64,000 nucleotides of DNA from Ignavibacteriales bacterium. Lineage in GTDB: Bacteria; Bacteroidota; Ignavibacteria; UBA10030. The DNA lies in the NCBI GenBank assembly GCA_026390595.1, contig JAPLFQ010000021.1, positions 186,001-250,000 on the forward strand. The letters run 5' to 3'. Positions 17,121 through 25,670 of the stretch are shown in pieces (position 1 is the stretch's first letter; the number at the start of each line of letters is the position of its first letter). Position numbers and translations under genes: made by a program. The notes below the pieces were generated by a model. The model did not search any database. It was given only the letters and a program-made list of their open reading frames with translations, and had not been told where the DNA came from.

Positions 17121-19162
17121 GTTGCTTTCTCTATCTCTATGCGCGTGTCATGGAAAGCGGACCCATGCCCCATGTCCGTTTCTCTTCCCTCTGTAAAGAG
17201 ATTGGGCGTCCCCCCTTCCGACAGCCACCACCCGTTGTAATACGCGGCACATCCCCTTCGGATACTGAAATCCAGCCGGACGCGCACCTTCATCTCCCCA
17301 CGGTCGTTATATACCCTCACCAGCTCCCCTTCCCTGATATTTCGCTCAGCCGCATCGGCAGCGCTCATCGAGATCGTCGGGTGCGGAGCAAATTGTTTGA
17401 TCAGATCGAGATTGCCAAACTGTGAGTGGATTCTGTTCTGGGTATTCGGCGAAAGGAGAAGAAGCGGGAATCTGCTCTGATCGCCTGCATCGCCTTCTAT
17501 GATCGCGATATACGTCGGCAGCGGGTCTGCACCCCAGATCGTGCTCGCCTCCCCGGAAACCAGTTCAATCTTGCCCGACAGAGTTGCGAATTTCAGATCC
17601 GAGAACGCTATCTCTTCCACGCCCGGAGCCAGAACCGGTCCTTGCTGCAAGTCCTCCCATCTCAGTCCCGGAAATGCCCGGAGCCGTTCATTGAGAAACG
17701 CCTGTATGCTCTCATCTCCCGGTTCCGGAAGGTGCCGCGCGATCTCCGCTGAGGAGAATCCCAGCTTCCGGGCCAGCTCATAGTAGATCTCCGTCTCCGG
17801 TTTCACTTCTCCGGCGGGTTCGAGTATCTTTGGCTTCAGCTGGACGTATGGATTCCAGTACGAGCCGATGATATCCGACTGCTCGAACATGTTCTTCGCA
17901 GGCAGAACGATGTCGGCTTCCAGCGCAGTGTCTGTCATGAACTGCTCGACGACGACTCTGAAATCGAGCTTCCGGAACGCCTCCAGCGTCAGGTTCGTGT
18001 CAGGGTTTTGCGCAACCGGATTTCCACGCTCAACCCAGATCATCTTCAGTGCCGGGTCCTTCGTCCGGAGCATGTCTTCGCCGAGCTTCGCCTTGGAGAT
18101 CGTTCGTCTGAACAGTCCATTCGGCCCTTTCGGAGGGTAGTAGCAAAGCGGCTCCTTGACATCATCGAAAACATAGCTCTGCAAATTCGCATAATGGAAG
18201 CAAGCTCCCGGCTTCCCGATGTTTCCGGTCAGAACGTTCAGGGCAAGAAGTGCGCGAATTGTCTGTCCTCCGTTCGAGAAACGCTGCATGCCGTAGCCGG
18301 GGACGATCGTCATTGGTTTGATGCCCCCGATGTCTTCCGCGAGTTGTGCCAAAACTTCAACGGGCACGCCAGCTATCTGCGCCGCCTTTTCCAGAGTGAC
18401 ATCAGCGAGGCTCGTTCTGAACTCTTCGAACCCGAGCACATGCTCTGTGAGGAAATCGTGATCGATCTTCCCCTTCTCGAAAAGCTGCCGGGCAATGGCG
18501 AGAGCAATGATAGCGTCCGTGCCGGGTCGCGGTTGTATCAGCACGTCTGCAATCTCCGACGATTGAGTGCGCCGCGGGTCGACGACGACAATTTTCGCCC
18601 CCTTCGCCTGCGCTTCATCGAGGAATATCATCTGCTGCACGTTTGTTTCTGCAGGATTCTTTCCCCAGAGTATGATAAGCCGTGCGTTTGCAATGTCCCA
18701 CGGAGCATTATGCTTGTTCTCCCCGAGCGTCAGCCGCACGCCCTCCAGTCCGGCTGGCCAGCAAAGGTTCCCGTACGTCGTCGTTGCACCGCCGAAAAGC
18801 TGCCAGAACTTTCCGCTGAATTCGTTTACCAGTCCCGCCATACCGCTCGATTCATAGAAGAGAATCGATTTCGCTCCGAACTGTTCCTTGAGCCGATGCA
18901 TCTGGCGGCTGATCGTCTCGAGTGCCTCGTCCCACGAGATTCGTTCGAACGTCCCGCTGGTGTTCTTTCTAAGGGGGTGGAGGATTCTTTGCGATGAGGT
19001 GGCGCGCTCGAAATAGCTCAGCCCTTTGAGACATACCCCTTTTGGAGTCGCTCTGTTTCCAGGGTGCGGCTCGAAGTTAGCAATCTTCCCGTCCATCACG
19101 TGTACTTTGAAACTGCATGTGCTGTAGCAGTTCCGGGGACAGGCTGTGGAAAAGATTGGCAT
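17117..19162 (-). CDS. Molybdopterin oxidoreductase catalytic subunit, DMSO reductase family
   Basis: A 681-residue Mo-bisMGD enzyme. The N-terminal 4Fe-4S ligands are Cys8, Cys12, Cys16 and Cys44 (ACPRNCYSTC, GVCLKG). A candidate metal-ligand region is TYGNLCWPAG with Cys134. Typical cofactor segments include ILWGKNPAETN, VVVDPRRT, WVERGNPVAQNP and the C-terminal SPNTQNRIHSQFGN. The family reduces or oxidises sulfur, selenium, nitrogen or arsenic compounds. No twin-arginine signal is visible: translation starts MPIFSTACPRN, so a cytoplasmic location or export with a partner is possible. It is the first gene of the operon with the B/C subunit gene. Confidence 0.9.
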   Translation of the reverse strand: MPIFSTACPRNCYSTCSFKVHVMDGKIANFEPHPGNRATPKGVCLKGLSYFERATSSQRILHPLRKNTSGTFERISWDEALETISRQMHRLKEQFGAKSILFYESSGMAGLVNEFSGKFWQLFGGATTTYGNLCWPAGLEGVRLTLGENKHNAPWDIANARLIILWGKNPAETNVQQMIFLDEAQAKGAKIVVVDPRRTQSSEIADVLIQPRPGTDAIIALAIARQLFEKGKIDHDFLTEHVLGFEEFRTSLADVTLEKAAQIAGVPVEVLAQLAEDIGGIKPMTIVPGYGMQRFSNGGQTIRALLALNVLTGNIGKPGACFHYANLQSYVFDDVKEPLCYYPPKGPNGLFRRTISKAKLGEDMLRTKDPALKMIWVERGNPVAQNPDTNLTLEAFRKLDFRVVVEQFMTDTALEADIVLPAKNMFEQSDIIGSYWNPYVQLKPKILEPAGEVKPETEIYYELARKLGFSSAEIARHLPEPGDESIQAFLNERLRAFPGLRWEDLQQGPVLAPGVEEIAFSDLKFATLSGKIELVSGEASTIWGADPLPTYIAIIEGDAGDQSRFPLLLLSPNTQNRIHSQFGNLDLIKQFAPHPTISMSAADAAERNIREGELVRVYNDRGEMKVRVRLDFSIRRGCAAYYNGWWLSEGGTPNLFTEGRETDMGHGSAFHDTRIEIEKAT

Positions 19163-19225
19163 GGGTGAAACAAGTGGTTGAATGGCGAGAAATCTGGTTA
19201 ATTGGTGAAATGGTGAGTGGTCAGT

Positions 19226-20011
19226 TCACCCCTTGAGCTCCGATTCAAGGATTTCATAGAATCGATCTTGTGCGCACCGTTCCAGCCAGGGCGTGTGACC
19301 GCATTTCGGCAGGAGCTCAAATCGAAAGTCCTTCAGGATTCTCGAAAGAGGTTTCCGAACTCCTTCCGCCGGGTGTGAATCGTAGTCTCCGTGTATTGCC
19401 AGAACAGGGCAACCGATGGTGTCACCGAGCTTGAGTAAAGCACCACTTCGCCTCATTTCCCTGGCCTCGCTCCATGCTTTCTGGTACGCCTCGGGCAGGA
19501 ACTCGACCTCAGTATTCAACTCTGCGATGGCGTCGAATGAATCGGCCTTCGACATCAATTGACCGAATCTTCTGAAGAGTGGCTCTTTGTCCCGCTCGCG
19601 AGGATCTTCCAGTTTCGATTGCAGATCCTGCACCTCGGCTCTTTCCGACTCAGGTAGCCGACTGAGCCGGGTTTCTGTCAGTCCCGCCGCATAGCTCTCC
19701 TCGAACGGGCCGGCAGAGACAAGCACCAGCTTCCGGACACGTGCCGGATGGCGGGCTGCGAGGATGAAACTCAGCCACGCGCCCCAGGAATGTCCGATAA
19801 GAGCGATGCCATCTTTGCAGTGGTGCTCGATAATCGCCCTGAGTTCGTCGACCTGACCTGGCAGTGACATCGCTGTCTGCAACGGCTCAAGCACGCCCCT
19901 TCGCACGGACAATTCCTTCGCAACGGGCGCCATCTCGCCTCGCGCGCCGGGGCCACCGTGCACCACAGCCACAGAAAAAGGAGGAAGGCCATATGTTCGC
20001 GCGTCCAACAA
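19226..20011 (-). CDS. Alpha/beta hydrolase, proline iminopeptidase-like
   Basis: A 261-residue alpha/beta-hydrolase. It has an oxyanion-type VVHGGPG motif, the nucleophile elbow GHSWG (about residue 95), a candidate Asp in HGDYDSHP and His in KCGHTPWLE. A helical lid occupies residues 120-185. The HGGPG pattern resembles proline iminopeptidases, but specificity is not evident. Translation seems to begin with TTG at 20011, with a G-rich ribosome-site-like tract upstream. It follows the T9SS deacetylase-like gene by about 45 bp. Confidence 0.85.
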   Translation of the reverse strand: MLDARTYGLPPFSVAVVHGGPGARGEMAPVAKELSVRRGVLEPLQTAMSLPGQVDELRAIIEHHCKDGIALIGHSWGAWLSFILAARHPARVRKLVLVSAGPFEESYAAGLTETRLSRLPESERAEVQDLQSKLEDPRERDKEPLFRRFGQLMSKADSFDAIAELNTEVEFLPEAYQKAWSEAREMRRSGALLKLGDTIGCPVLAIHGDYDSHPAEGVRKPLSRILKDFRFELLPKCGHTPWLERCAQDRFYEILESELKG

Positions 20012-20056
20012 TTCGAGTCCCCGCCCTCTTCTCGTGAAGTGGGATTGCCGTTCTCT

Positions 20057-22777
20057 CTACTTCAAGACAACCATCTTGAGCGTTTGAGCGAACCCGCTGC
20101 TTTCCAGGCGATACAGATAAACCCCGCTCGAGAGTTGCCGGGCATTGAAATTCACAGAGTACCATCCTGCCTCGACATTCCCATCGACCAACACAGCCAC
20201 CTCGCGCCCAAGCATATCAAACACCCGAAGTGACATGGTTCCGGAAATCGGGACAGCGTATTCAATCCGCGTGGAAGGATTAAATGGATTCGGATGATTC
20301 TGCCTGAGCACAAATGTGCTCGGGAGGGTCCCGGAATCTTTCTTCTCAACAGTTGTCACTTCCTGGCGAAGCGAACATTTCAAAGCATCGGCACGCAGAA
20401 CAATAGCCGTGGCAGAGGCCGGACTCGCATCGCTGACCATAACGTCAATGGGGGTGGAGCCGGGGAGCGACCGGGTCAGGATTGTCACCCACGAACCGCT
20501 GTTGGCGTTCTGGTCCACAAACACGCTGTCGACAAAAGTGCTCCCGATGCGCACGACATATTTCGCCCTCGTTGCCGCGTTCACTGTTGTCGGGACAATG
20601 ATCTGGATATCGTAGACACCACTCTTCTTCAATGTCATCGAGTACATTGCGTACGTTCCCGGGGGCGTCGGTATTGCTGAGAATCTGCTTGACGGACCAT
20701 ATGCCTGCGCTACGCTCGTGTTCCAGGGACCGAATTCCTTGTACTTCATCGGGTCCTCATTGTCAGCGATCTGGAAGTAATTGACAACCTTTCCTGTCAG
20801 CGGAATCTGGAGAGAGGGTTGGAAAGGATCGTCGCTGGCGATTGTGAGCGTGTCTGCCATGGTTCCGCGGTTTCCTGCGATGAACGAGAGCGTAACGAGG
20901 CCGGATTGCATCGGCTCGATCGAGAGCGGCATGGCTGAGATTGACCGAACGGAAGTACGCGCCGCTCGGATGGAACTGATCGTCAAGGGCAAGGTTCCAC
21001 GGTTTTCAACCTGGAATGAGAGCCGGACCGTATCCAGCTCGCTTACTTCTCCGAAATCGATGGATGTATTGTTGACTACAATCTGGCGATCGCGCACGAG
21101 GGCTGAGAGCTTGAAGACGTCTGCTGCAACAACCTTTCCGGCCTGACCGTCGGCTTTGGCGACCATCTCAAATGCCGTTTGCGAACCAGCTTCAAGCTGA
21201 GCTGTCCCTGCATAGACCCAGGTGCCAGTCGTCAATGGTTTGTCGAAATACGTCGACTGGACAACCTGCCCTTTGCTGAGGACGCGGATGAAAATCTTTC
21301 CGGCTGCGTTCGAGACCGGGGGGACCTGGACGAAGATGTTGTAGCGGCACGACTGAGGAATCGTCGGCTTCCATTGGATTTTTGCAGAATCGTTCTGACC
21401 AAGTGTGGCAACGCGCGCGTCGATTCCCCACGCACTCCTGGTCACCGTCGACCACGCACCCGCCAATTCTGCGTACGCACTGTCCCGGTTGTCCACATAG
21501 ATGTCGTCCGGCAGGTAGTTCAGAAACACAGTACGCAGGTTGCCGACCGTATCAGTTGCGGCAACTCCCACCTTGGCCACTGAACCGGCAGCAACGGGAT
21601 CAATCGTGGTCCACTCACCCGCACCTGTTTGCCGCGAGCGTAACCGGATATATCTCTCGTTCATGTCCTTTATCGCTACAAACGGCTGTGGCTGGAACAG
21701 TGGCTCATTGGATGTCACAGCAAACGTCAGACCGTTGCCAACCCTCTTTTCGCTGATCGTGACAGTCGGGGGCGTTGCATCACTCGTACGCAGCCATCGC
21801 TGCATAGCCTCCACAGCAGTGCAATAGCGGAATTTCACAACCGGATATTTCCCCTCTGCGGCGTGTGCAAGCCGATCGATTCTGGAGACGTTCGTCAGGA
21901 AATCCTCCTCAGGAAGATGGGCCCACAAACAGACAACCTGATCTACGCCGGCATTCGCTTTCGCAAAAACCGAGACCATGGATGCCGAATCAAGGCTCGC
22001 CATATACACGGAGCGCAGGTTATATCCTTTGAGGGAACCCGGCAGTTGATAGTTGTCCCAGGATGGATGAAACGGTACAAATTCCTTCGAAGATTTCGAC
22101 CAGTCGTATACGTTGTCTATCGGTTCAGTGGTATCATTTCGTAGGGCGGGATAATCGTCGTGCATCGAGAACGGGAGCAGTGTATCAAGCGTACGCTGCC
22201 AATCATTGTCCATCGCGTGCCAGCCGCTCCGGAAGGAGACCGGAAACGTGTGTTCTTCGAGCAGATACTGAGAGAGCGTAACATCAAAATCATCAGCCGA
22301 TTCTGTGAATTTCTTCGCCTGGTTCCACCAGAAGACCCCGTCGTTGTTGTAGTCCGTCCAGACAAACGTATGGTAATGCATCGTCAGTTCGTCACCGAAC
22401 TTCGCAATCGACGCGGCATGATGTTTCTTCATGGCGTACAGAGTCATTGTATTCGGCAGAGGCATGTCCTTGTTCGTGGCGTACCGGAAGATATTTCCTC
22501 CCATCATCCACCAGGTAAGCTTGACCGTCTGCCCGTAGGAATCGACAAGCTTGTTGCGGAAAGCGGGGTCCATGATCTTGTAGGCGTTCCGGCCCGGATC
22601 CGTAAAAAGGGCAATCGAATACGTGCAATGGAATACATTGGTGTCCATCCCTTCCCAGGTCGCCGTATCGGAACCGAGCACAAGATAGACCTTTCCCTGG
22701 GCCGACAGGAATGAGGCAGAAATGAGAACAAAGCAAAGAAGTGCGGATGCAAACTTTGTTTTCGGGATATTGTACAC
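20057..22777 (-). CDS. Secreted polysaccharide-deacetylase-like multidomain protein with T9SS sorting tail
   Basis: A 906-residue secreted protein if it starts with GTG at 22777, just before a signal peptide (residues 5-27, ending SAQG); the frame is open another 77 codons upstream. The N-terminal region (about 30-340) resembles a polysaccharide-deacetylase barrel (MHYHTFVW, SFRSGWHAMDNDW, HDDYP), although the canonical metal triad is not certain. Then come an Ig-like segment, a golvesin/xanthan-lyase-type beta domain (YRYNIFVQ-like), a choice-of-anchor (ASPM/SPD2/Hydin-like) domain (IDFGEV...VENRGTLPLTI), a second golvesin-type domain and a type IX sorting domain (QNHPNPFNPSTRIEY, SSGVYLYRL). 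Probably attached to or released at the cell surface. Substrate unknown. Confidence 0.75.
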   Translation of the reverse strand: MYNIPKTKFASALLCFVLISASFLSAQGKVYLVLGSDTATWEGMDTNVFHCTYSIALFTDPGRNAYKIMDPAFRNKLVDSYGQTVKLTWWMMGGNIFRYATNKDMPLPNTMTLYAMKKHHAASIAKFGDELTMHYHTFVWTDYNNDGVFWWNQAKKFTESADDFDVTLSQYLLEEHTFPVSFRSGWHAMDNDWQRTLDTLLPFSMHDDYPALRNDTTEPIDNVYDWSKSSKEFVPFHPSWDNYQLPGSLKGYNLRSVYMASLDSASMVSVFAKANAGVDQVVCLWAHLPEEDFLTNVSRIDRLAHAAEGKYPVVKFRYCTAVEAMQRWLRTSDATPPTVTISEKRVGNGLTFAVTSNEPLFQPQPFVAIKDMNERYIRLRSRQTGAGEWTTIDPVAAGSVAKVGVAATDTVGNLRTVFLNYLPDDIYVDNRDSAYAELAGAWSTVTRSAWGIDARVATLGQNDSAKIQWKPTIPQSCRYNIFVQVPPVSNAAGKIFIRVLSKGQVVQSTYFDKPLTTGTWVYAGTAQLEAGSQTAFEMVAKADGQAGKVVAADVFKLSALVRDRQIVVNNTSIDFGEVSELDTVRLSFQVENRGTLPLTISSIRAARTSVRSISAMPLSIEPMQSGLVTLSFIAGNRGTMADTLTIASDDPFQPSLQIPLTGKVVNYFQIADNEDPMKYKEFGPWNTSVAQAYGPSSRFSAIPTPPGTYAMYSMTLKKSGVYDIQIIVPTTVNAATRAKYVVRIGSTFVDSVFVDQNANSGSWVTILTRSLPGSTPIDVMVSDASPASATAIVLRADALKCSLRQEVTTVEKKDSGTLPSTFVLRQNHPNPFNPSTRIEYAVPISGTMSLRVFDMLGREVAVLVDGNVEAGWYSVNFNARQLSSGVYLYRLESSGFAQTLKMVVLK

Positions 22778-22957
22778 GGTGCACCGGGGAAGATTTTTGG
22801 AATCGTTCGCTTGAAGGAAAGCTAAGCGAGAGTAGCGTGAAACGCAAGAGTCCCAGCTGGTCAATCTGACGAGACTGTCATTTCTGGCAACATCTCCTGG
22901 ACAGACGGGAACGATCTGACCATACTGGGAATCTCGTGACGAGAAAGCGCACTTGTC

Positions 22958-22992
22958 AAAAAAAATCCCGACCAACAATCGCTGGTCGGGAT
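22958..22992 (-). terminator. Intrinsic terminator after the Spy-like gene
   Basis: A 10-bp stem ATCCCGACCA (22965-22974) and TGGTCGGGAT (22983-22992) with an 8-base loop. On the minus strand it is followed by a run of eight T (22965-22958). It lies about 30 bp after the stop of the gene at 23021. Confidence 0.88.
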
Positions 22993-23020
22993 ACCGTAGA
23001 AATACCACTATGACGCTAGC

Positions 23021-23734
23021 CTACTTCTTGCCTTTGCATTGATCGCAATCCATCGAACCGTTCATGGCACCTTGATGCATCATACCGCCTGGCCCCATTC
23101 CTTTGCCGCCCATCATAACTCCACGACCCATCATTCCCCCTCGTCCCGTCATTCCGCCACGTCCCATCATTCCGCCTTGACCCTTCATACCACCTTGCTT
23201 CATCATCCCACCGGGACCCATCGGCCCTCGGCCTCCCATCATGCCTCCTGCCAGCACGTGCCGATCGAACTGCTTTTTCTGATCCGGCGTGAGCAAATCT
23301 CTGACAGCCCGCTGATGCAGAAAGGTCTTCATGGCAATCTCACTTGAAAGCTTTGAAATCTCGCCCTGGATCGACTTCACTTTGCTTTCGTTGAACTTGT
23401 CCGCCGTCACTTCCAGCTTCAACGAGGCGTGCTGCTTCTGAAGGTCTGCCCGGGCGGCGATCATTTCTTTCTGGTGTGCGAGCGCGAGATCCTGGACCTT
23501 CGTTCGCTGTTCTTCTGTGAGCTTCAGGAATGCCATGGGACCTCCCTGTGCACCACCCATCATACCGCCCATCATTCCACCCATCTCACCTTGCATATGT
23601 CCGTGCTTCATCTCGAGCGGCACCCCCTTGACTACTTTAGGCGCCGGTGCTTCCTTCTTTTGATCCTGCTGCGCGAGTGCCGACACCAGCACCACGAGCA
23701 TCAACACGATCAACGTCATCATCAGCCTCTTCAT
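23021..23734 (-). CDS. Periplasmic Spy/CpxP-like protein with Gly/Met-rich tail
   Basis: A 237-residue exported protein. The signal peptide is cleaved at ALAQQ. A helical LTxxQ-type domain follows (LKLTEEQRTKVQDL near residue 75; LTPDQKKQF near 155), as in Spy/CpxP/ZraP periplasmic stress and metal-responsive chaperones. The N-terminal linker and especially the last 75 residues are repeats of GGMMGRG/GGMMKQG with His and a terminal DCDQCKGKK, suggesting soft-metal (copper-like) binding; that is inference. The start overlaps the previous stop (ATGA) and has GAAGAGGG upstream. Last gene of the sigma/anti-sigma operon. Confidence 0.78.
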   Translation of the reverse strand: MKRLMMTLIVLMLVVLVSALAQQDQKKEAPAPKVVKGVPLEMKHGHMQGEMGGMMGGMMGGAQGGPMAFLKLTEEQRTKVQDLALAHQKEMIAARADLQKQHASLKLEVTADKFNESKVKSIQGEISKLSSEIAMKTFLHQRAVRDLLTPDQKKQFDRHVLAGGMMGGRGPMGPGGMMKQGGMKGQGGMMGRGGMTGRGGMMGRGVMMGGKGMGPGGMMHQGAMNGSMDCDQCKGKK

Positions 23735-24312
23735 TGGACCCTCTTCTTTGATTGTTTGTGTGATTGAATAGTATCTGGCCGTCTTCCATCTTCCCACATT
23801 TGCCGCCCCCGCATCGGACCTCTTCCCATGGTTCCGCCGCCGGTCCGTCCCATTTGCGGACGAGCTTGCATGATCGCCCGGAAGAACATTTCCTGTTGCT
23901 CCGAGTTCAGAAACGACTTTGCCTGGAGAAGATTGTGAACTGCCTTCTCATTGATTATTAGTCGTAAGTCAGAAAGTTTCTTTATGTTCTCATTGATGCG
24001 ATCCATCGGTGCCGGATCGTTCTTGAGCATCGCGACGGTCGAGTCTTCGAGCACCAATATCTGCTGCTCTGTATCCTTAACGTCCTCTCTGAAGCTCATC
24101 ATAAGGGCATGCATCCGCTCGCGCACTTCCGGCTGCATTCTCATCATCGGAGATTCTCCCCCCATCATTCCGGGCGGGCGTCCCCCCTCGAAGGGTCCGG
24201 CATTCGGTTGACGCGAACCGCTCTGAAACGTATGATAGACGAAGACACCGATGGTCGAGAGGTTAACGACAATCAGAAACAGGAGAATACCGACGAGAAC
24301 TTTCGTCTTCAT
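23731..24312 (-). CDS. Membrane-anchored periplasmic LTxxQ/ZraP-like protein
   Basis: A 193-residue protein with one N-terminal membrane helix (residues 5-27), a Gly/Met-rich linker (GRPPGMMGGESPMMRMQ) and a long helical domain ending in LNSEQQEMFFRAI, the variant LTxxQ motif of Spy/ZraP/heavy-metal resistance proteins. A basic Gly/Met tail closes it. Both ends overlap neighbouring genes by four bases, so it is coupled to the anti-sigma factor upstream and the Spy-like gene downstream. It may act as a periplasmic metal or misfolding sensor. Confidence 0.78.
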   Translation of the reverse strand: MKTKVLVGILLFLIVVNLSTIGVFVYHTFQSGSRQPNAGPFEGGRPPGMMGGESPMMRMQPEVRERMHALMMSFREDVKDTEQQILVLEDSTVAMLKNDPAPMDRINENIKKLSDLRLIINEKAVHNLLQAKSFLNSEQQEMFFRAIMQARPQMGRTGGGTMGRGPMRGRQMWEDGRRPDTIQSHKQSKKRVQ

Positions 24313-24767
24313 TTCGCCGCCTCCGTGCTTGACTGCGCAATCGACTGCAAACGATCTGCTATACCTCCCACTTCAAGTGACTCGGAATATTCGGTGATGA
24401 CATTCTGCTCGGTGACCGTCGAAGTCCTGTACGAAAGCGCTTCGCCCAGATACGCGCCGCACAGGACGGCCGCCACGAACATTGCCGACATCAGCGTCCA
24501 ACGCACAACTACCGCCTTCACTTCACGCGACGGCTGTTTTGATGAATCGACCATCGCTCTGATGCGAGTTGGGAGGAAAGGATCCGCCGCCAGAGTGTTG
24601 CGCGGCACTTCCTGAGCAGGGAGCAAAGCCGCCGACAACCGTTCAAAATACGCCCTGCACGACGGGCATTCTTTCAGGTGGCTCTCGACAAGCTGCTGGT
24701 CGCGTGCGTTCAGCCTGAGCTCAATCCAGGGGAGAAGAAGGGATCGTATGTGGGAGTGTTGTTTCAC
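24309..24767 (-). CDS. Anti-sigma factor with zinc-finger domain
   Basis: A 152-residue membrane protein likely to hold the upstream ECF sigma factor. The N-terminal zinc-binding anti-sigma motif HLKECPSC is at residues 30-37. A cytoplasmic linker follows, then one membrane helix (about 89-108) and a periplasmic tail of about 45 residues that could sense envelope signals. The start is GTG at 24767 with AAAGG upstream, 56 bp after the sigma gene. The stop overlaps the next start (ATGA). Confidence 0.85.
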   Translation of the reverse strand: MKQHSHIRSLLLPWIELRLNARDQQLVESHLKECPSCRAYFERLSAALLPAQEVPRNTLAADPFLPTRIRAMVDSSKQPSREVKAVVVRWTLMSAMFVAAVLCGAYLGEALSYRTSTVTEQNVITEYSESLEVGGIADRLQSIAQSSTEAAK

Positions 24768-24823
24768 CTGAGCTGACCTTTCAGAGATTTAGACAACAAC
24801 GGCGGATAATTCTTGCATGTCTT

Positions 24824-25363
24824 TTAGCGAATCAGGGGACCGAGTTTCTTTATAAGCGCTTTGCGGGCTCTGTGAATGCGCGTTTCCACCGCGCTGTGGC
24901 TGATATTGAGCACCCTGGCTATCTCGTCGTAGGAGAGGTGTTCATCCTTGAACAGAACAAACGGGATCTTGTGGTTCGGATGAAGGGCGTCGATGGCCTG
25001 TTGGGTAAGTGCCGCCCGCTCCTGGTCCTCGAGAATTTGATCGGGGCGAGGAACCTCACTTCTGCCGAAACCCGCTGTTTCGATCTTCTCGTGCGTCAGA
25101 AGTTCCCCGACGCTCTCGTCCATCAGATCGAACCAGACATTGCGGCGTTCACGCTTGAGGTAATTGAGGGCATGATTGACGGTGATCCTGTAGATCCAGG
25201 TATAAATCTGTGATCGGTTTTCGAACGACCCAATGTGCTCATACACTTTGATGAACACGTCCTGCTGGAGATCACGTGCAACCTGTTCCCGCGAAGTGAA
25301 CCGATGGAGCAGATTCAACACGCGTTCACCGTAGGAGAGATAGATCTCCTCGAAGGAAGGCAT
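24824..25363 (-). CDS. ECF-type RNA polymerase sigma factor
   Basis: A 179-residue sigma-70 family factor with only regions 2 and 4. Region 2: YLSYGERVLNLLHRFT, ARDLQQDVFIKVYEHI and IYTWIYRITVNHALNYLKR. Region 4: IPFVLFKDEHLSYDEIARVLNISHSAVETRIHRARKAL, a helix-turn-helix for the -35 element. The ATG at 25363 follows an AAGGGGAAGGA tract; the frame continues upstream only to weak starts. It presumably directs its own operon with the anti-sigma factor and the two Spy/ZraP-like proteins. Confidence 0.92.
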   Translation of the reverse strand: MPSFEEIYLSYGERVLNLLHRFTSREQVARDLQQDVFIKVYEHIGSFENRSQIYTWIYRITVNHALNYLKRERRNVWFDLMDESVGELLTHEKIETAGFGRSEVPRPDQILEDQERAALTQQAIDALHPNHKIPFVLFKDEHLSYDEIARVLNISHSAVETRIHRARKALIKKLGPLIR

Positions 25364-25670
25364 TCCTTCCCCTTCCCGCGATTTCGATGAACCAGCAGGT
25401 TGCAATGAGATCTTCTCGGAGGCATGTCGGCCGTTTCTCGTGTCTGCTCCTTCGGTGGTGCTTTTAATTAGACCGGTGAGAGGGGAGTTACTTGCAGACC
25501 GATCCTTCGAAATTCTGAGGTTCGATGTTCGAAATTGGACATTCCAGTGAATGTCTACGCCGCAGGCGCATCCCCGCCAGCCTCAAGAACTCAATGGGCG
25601 GGCTGGCGCCTCTGGCGGACAATATCCGGCTCCCAACAATGAATTATGAAGCGGCTTCTCAATGCGAGCG
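25364..25670. other. 307-bp intergenic region upstream of the sigma operon
   Basis: No gene seen. A GC-rich inverted repeat, CGCCAGCC (25575-25582) with GGCTGGCG (25601-25608), lies nearer the stop of the symporter gene and may end its transcript, though no T-run follows. The A/T-richer part around 25460-25510 is the likely promoter area for the sigma operon, but no element was identified with confidence. Confidence 0.4.

Noticed and set aside
18008-18997. Plus-strand open frame of 329 codons
   Set aside because: Antisense shadow of the molybdopterin oxidoreductase, whose cofactor motifs fix the true strand.
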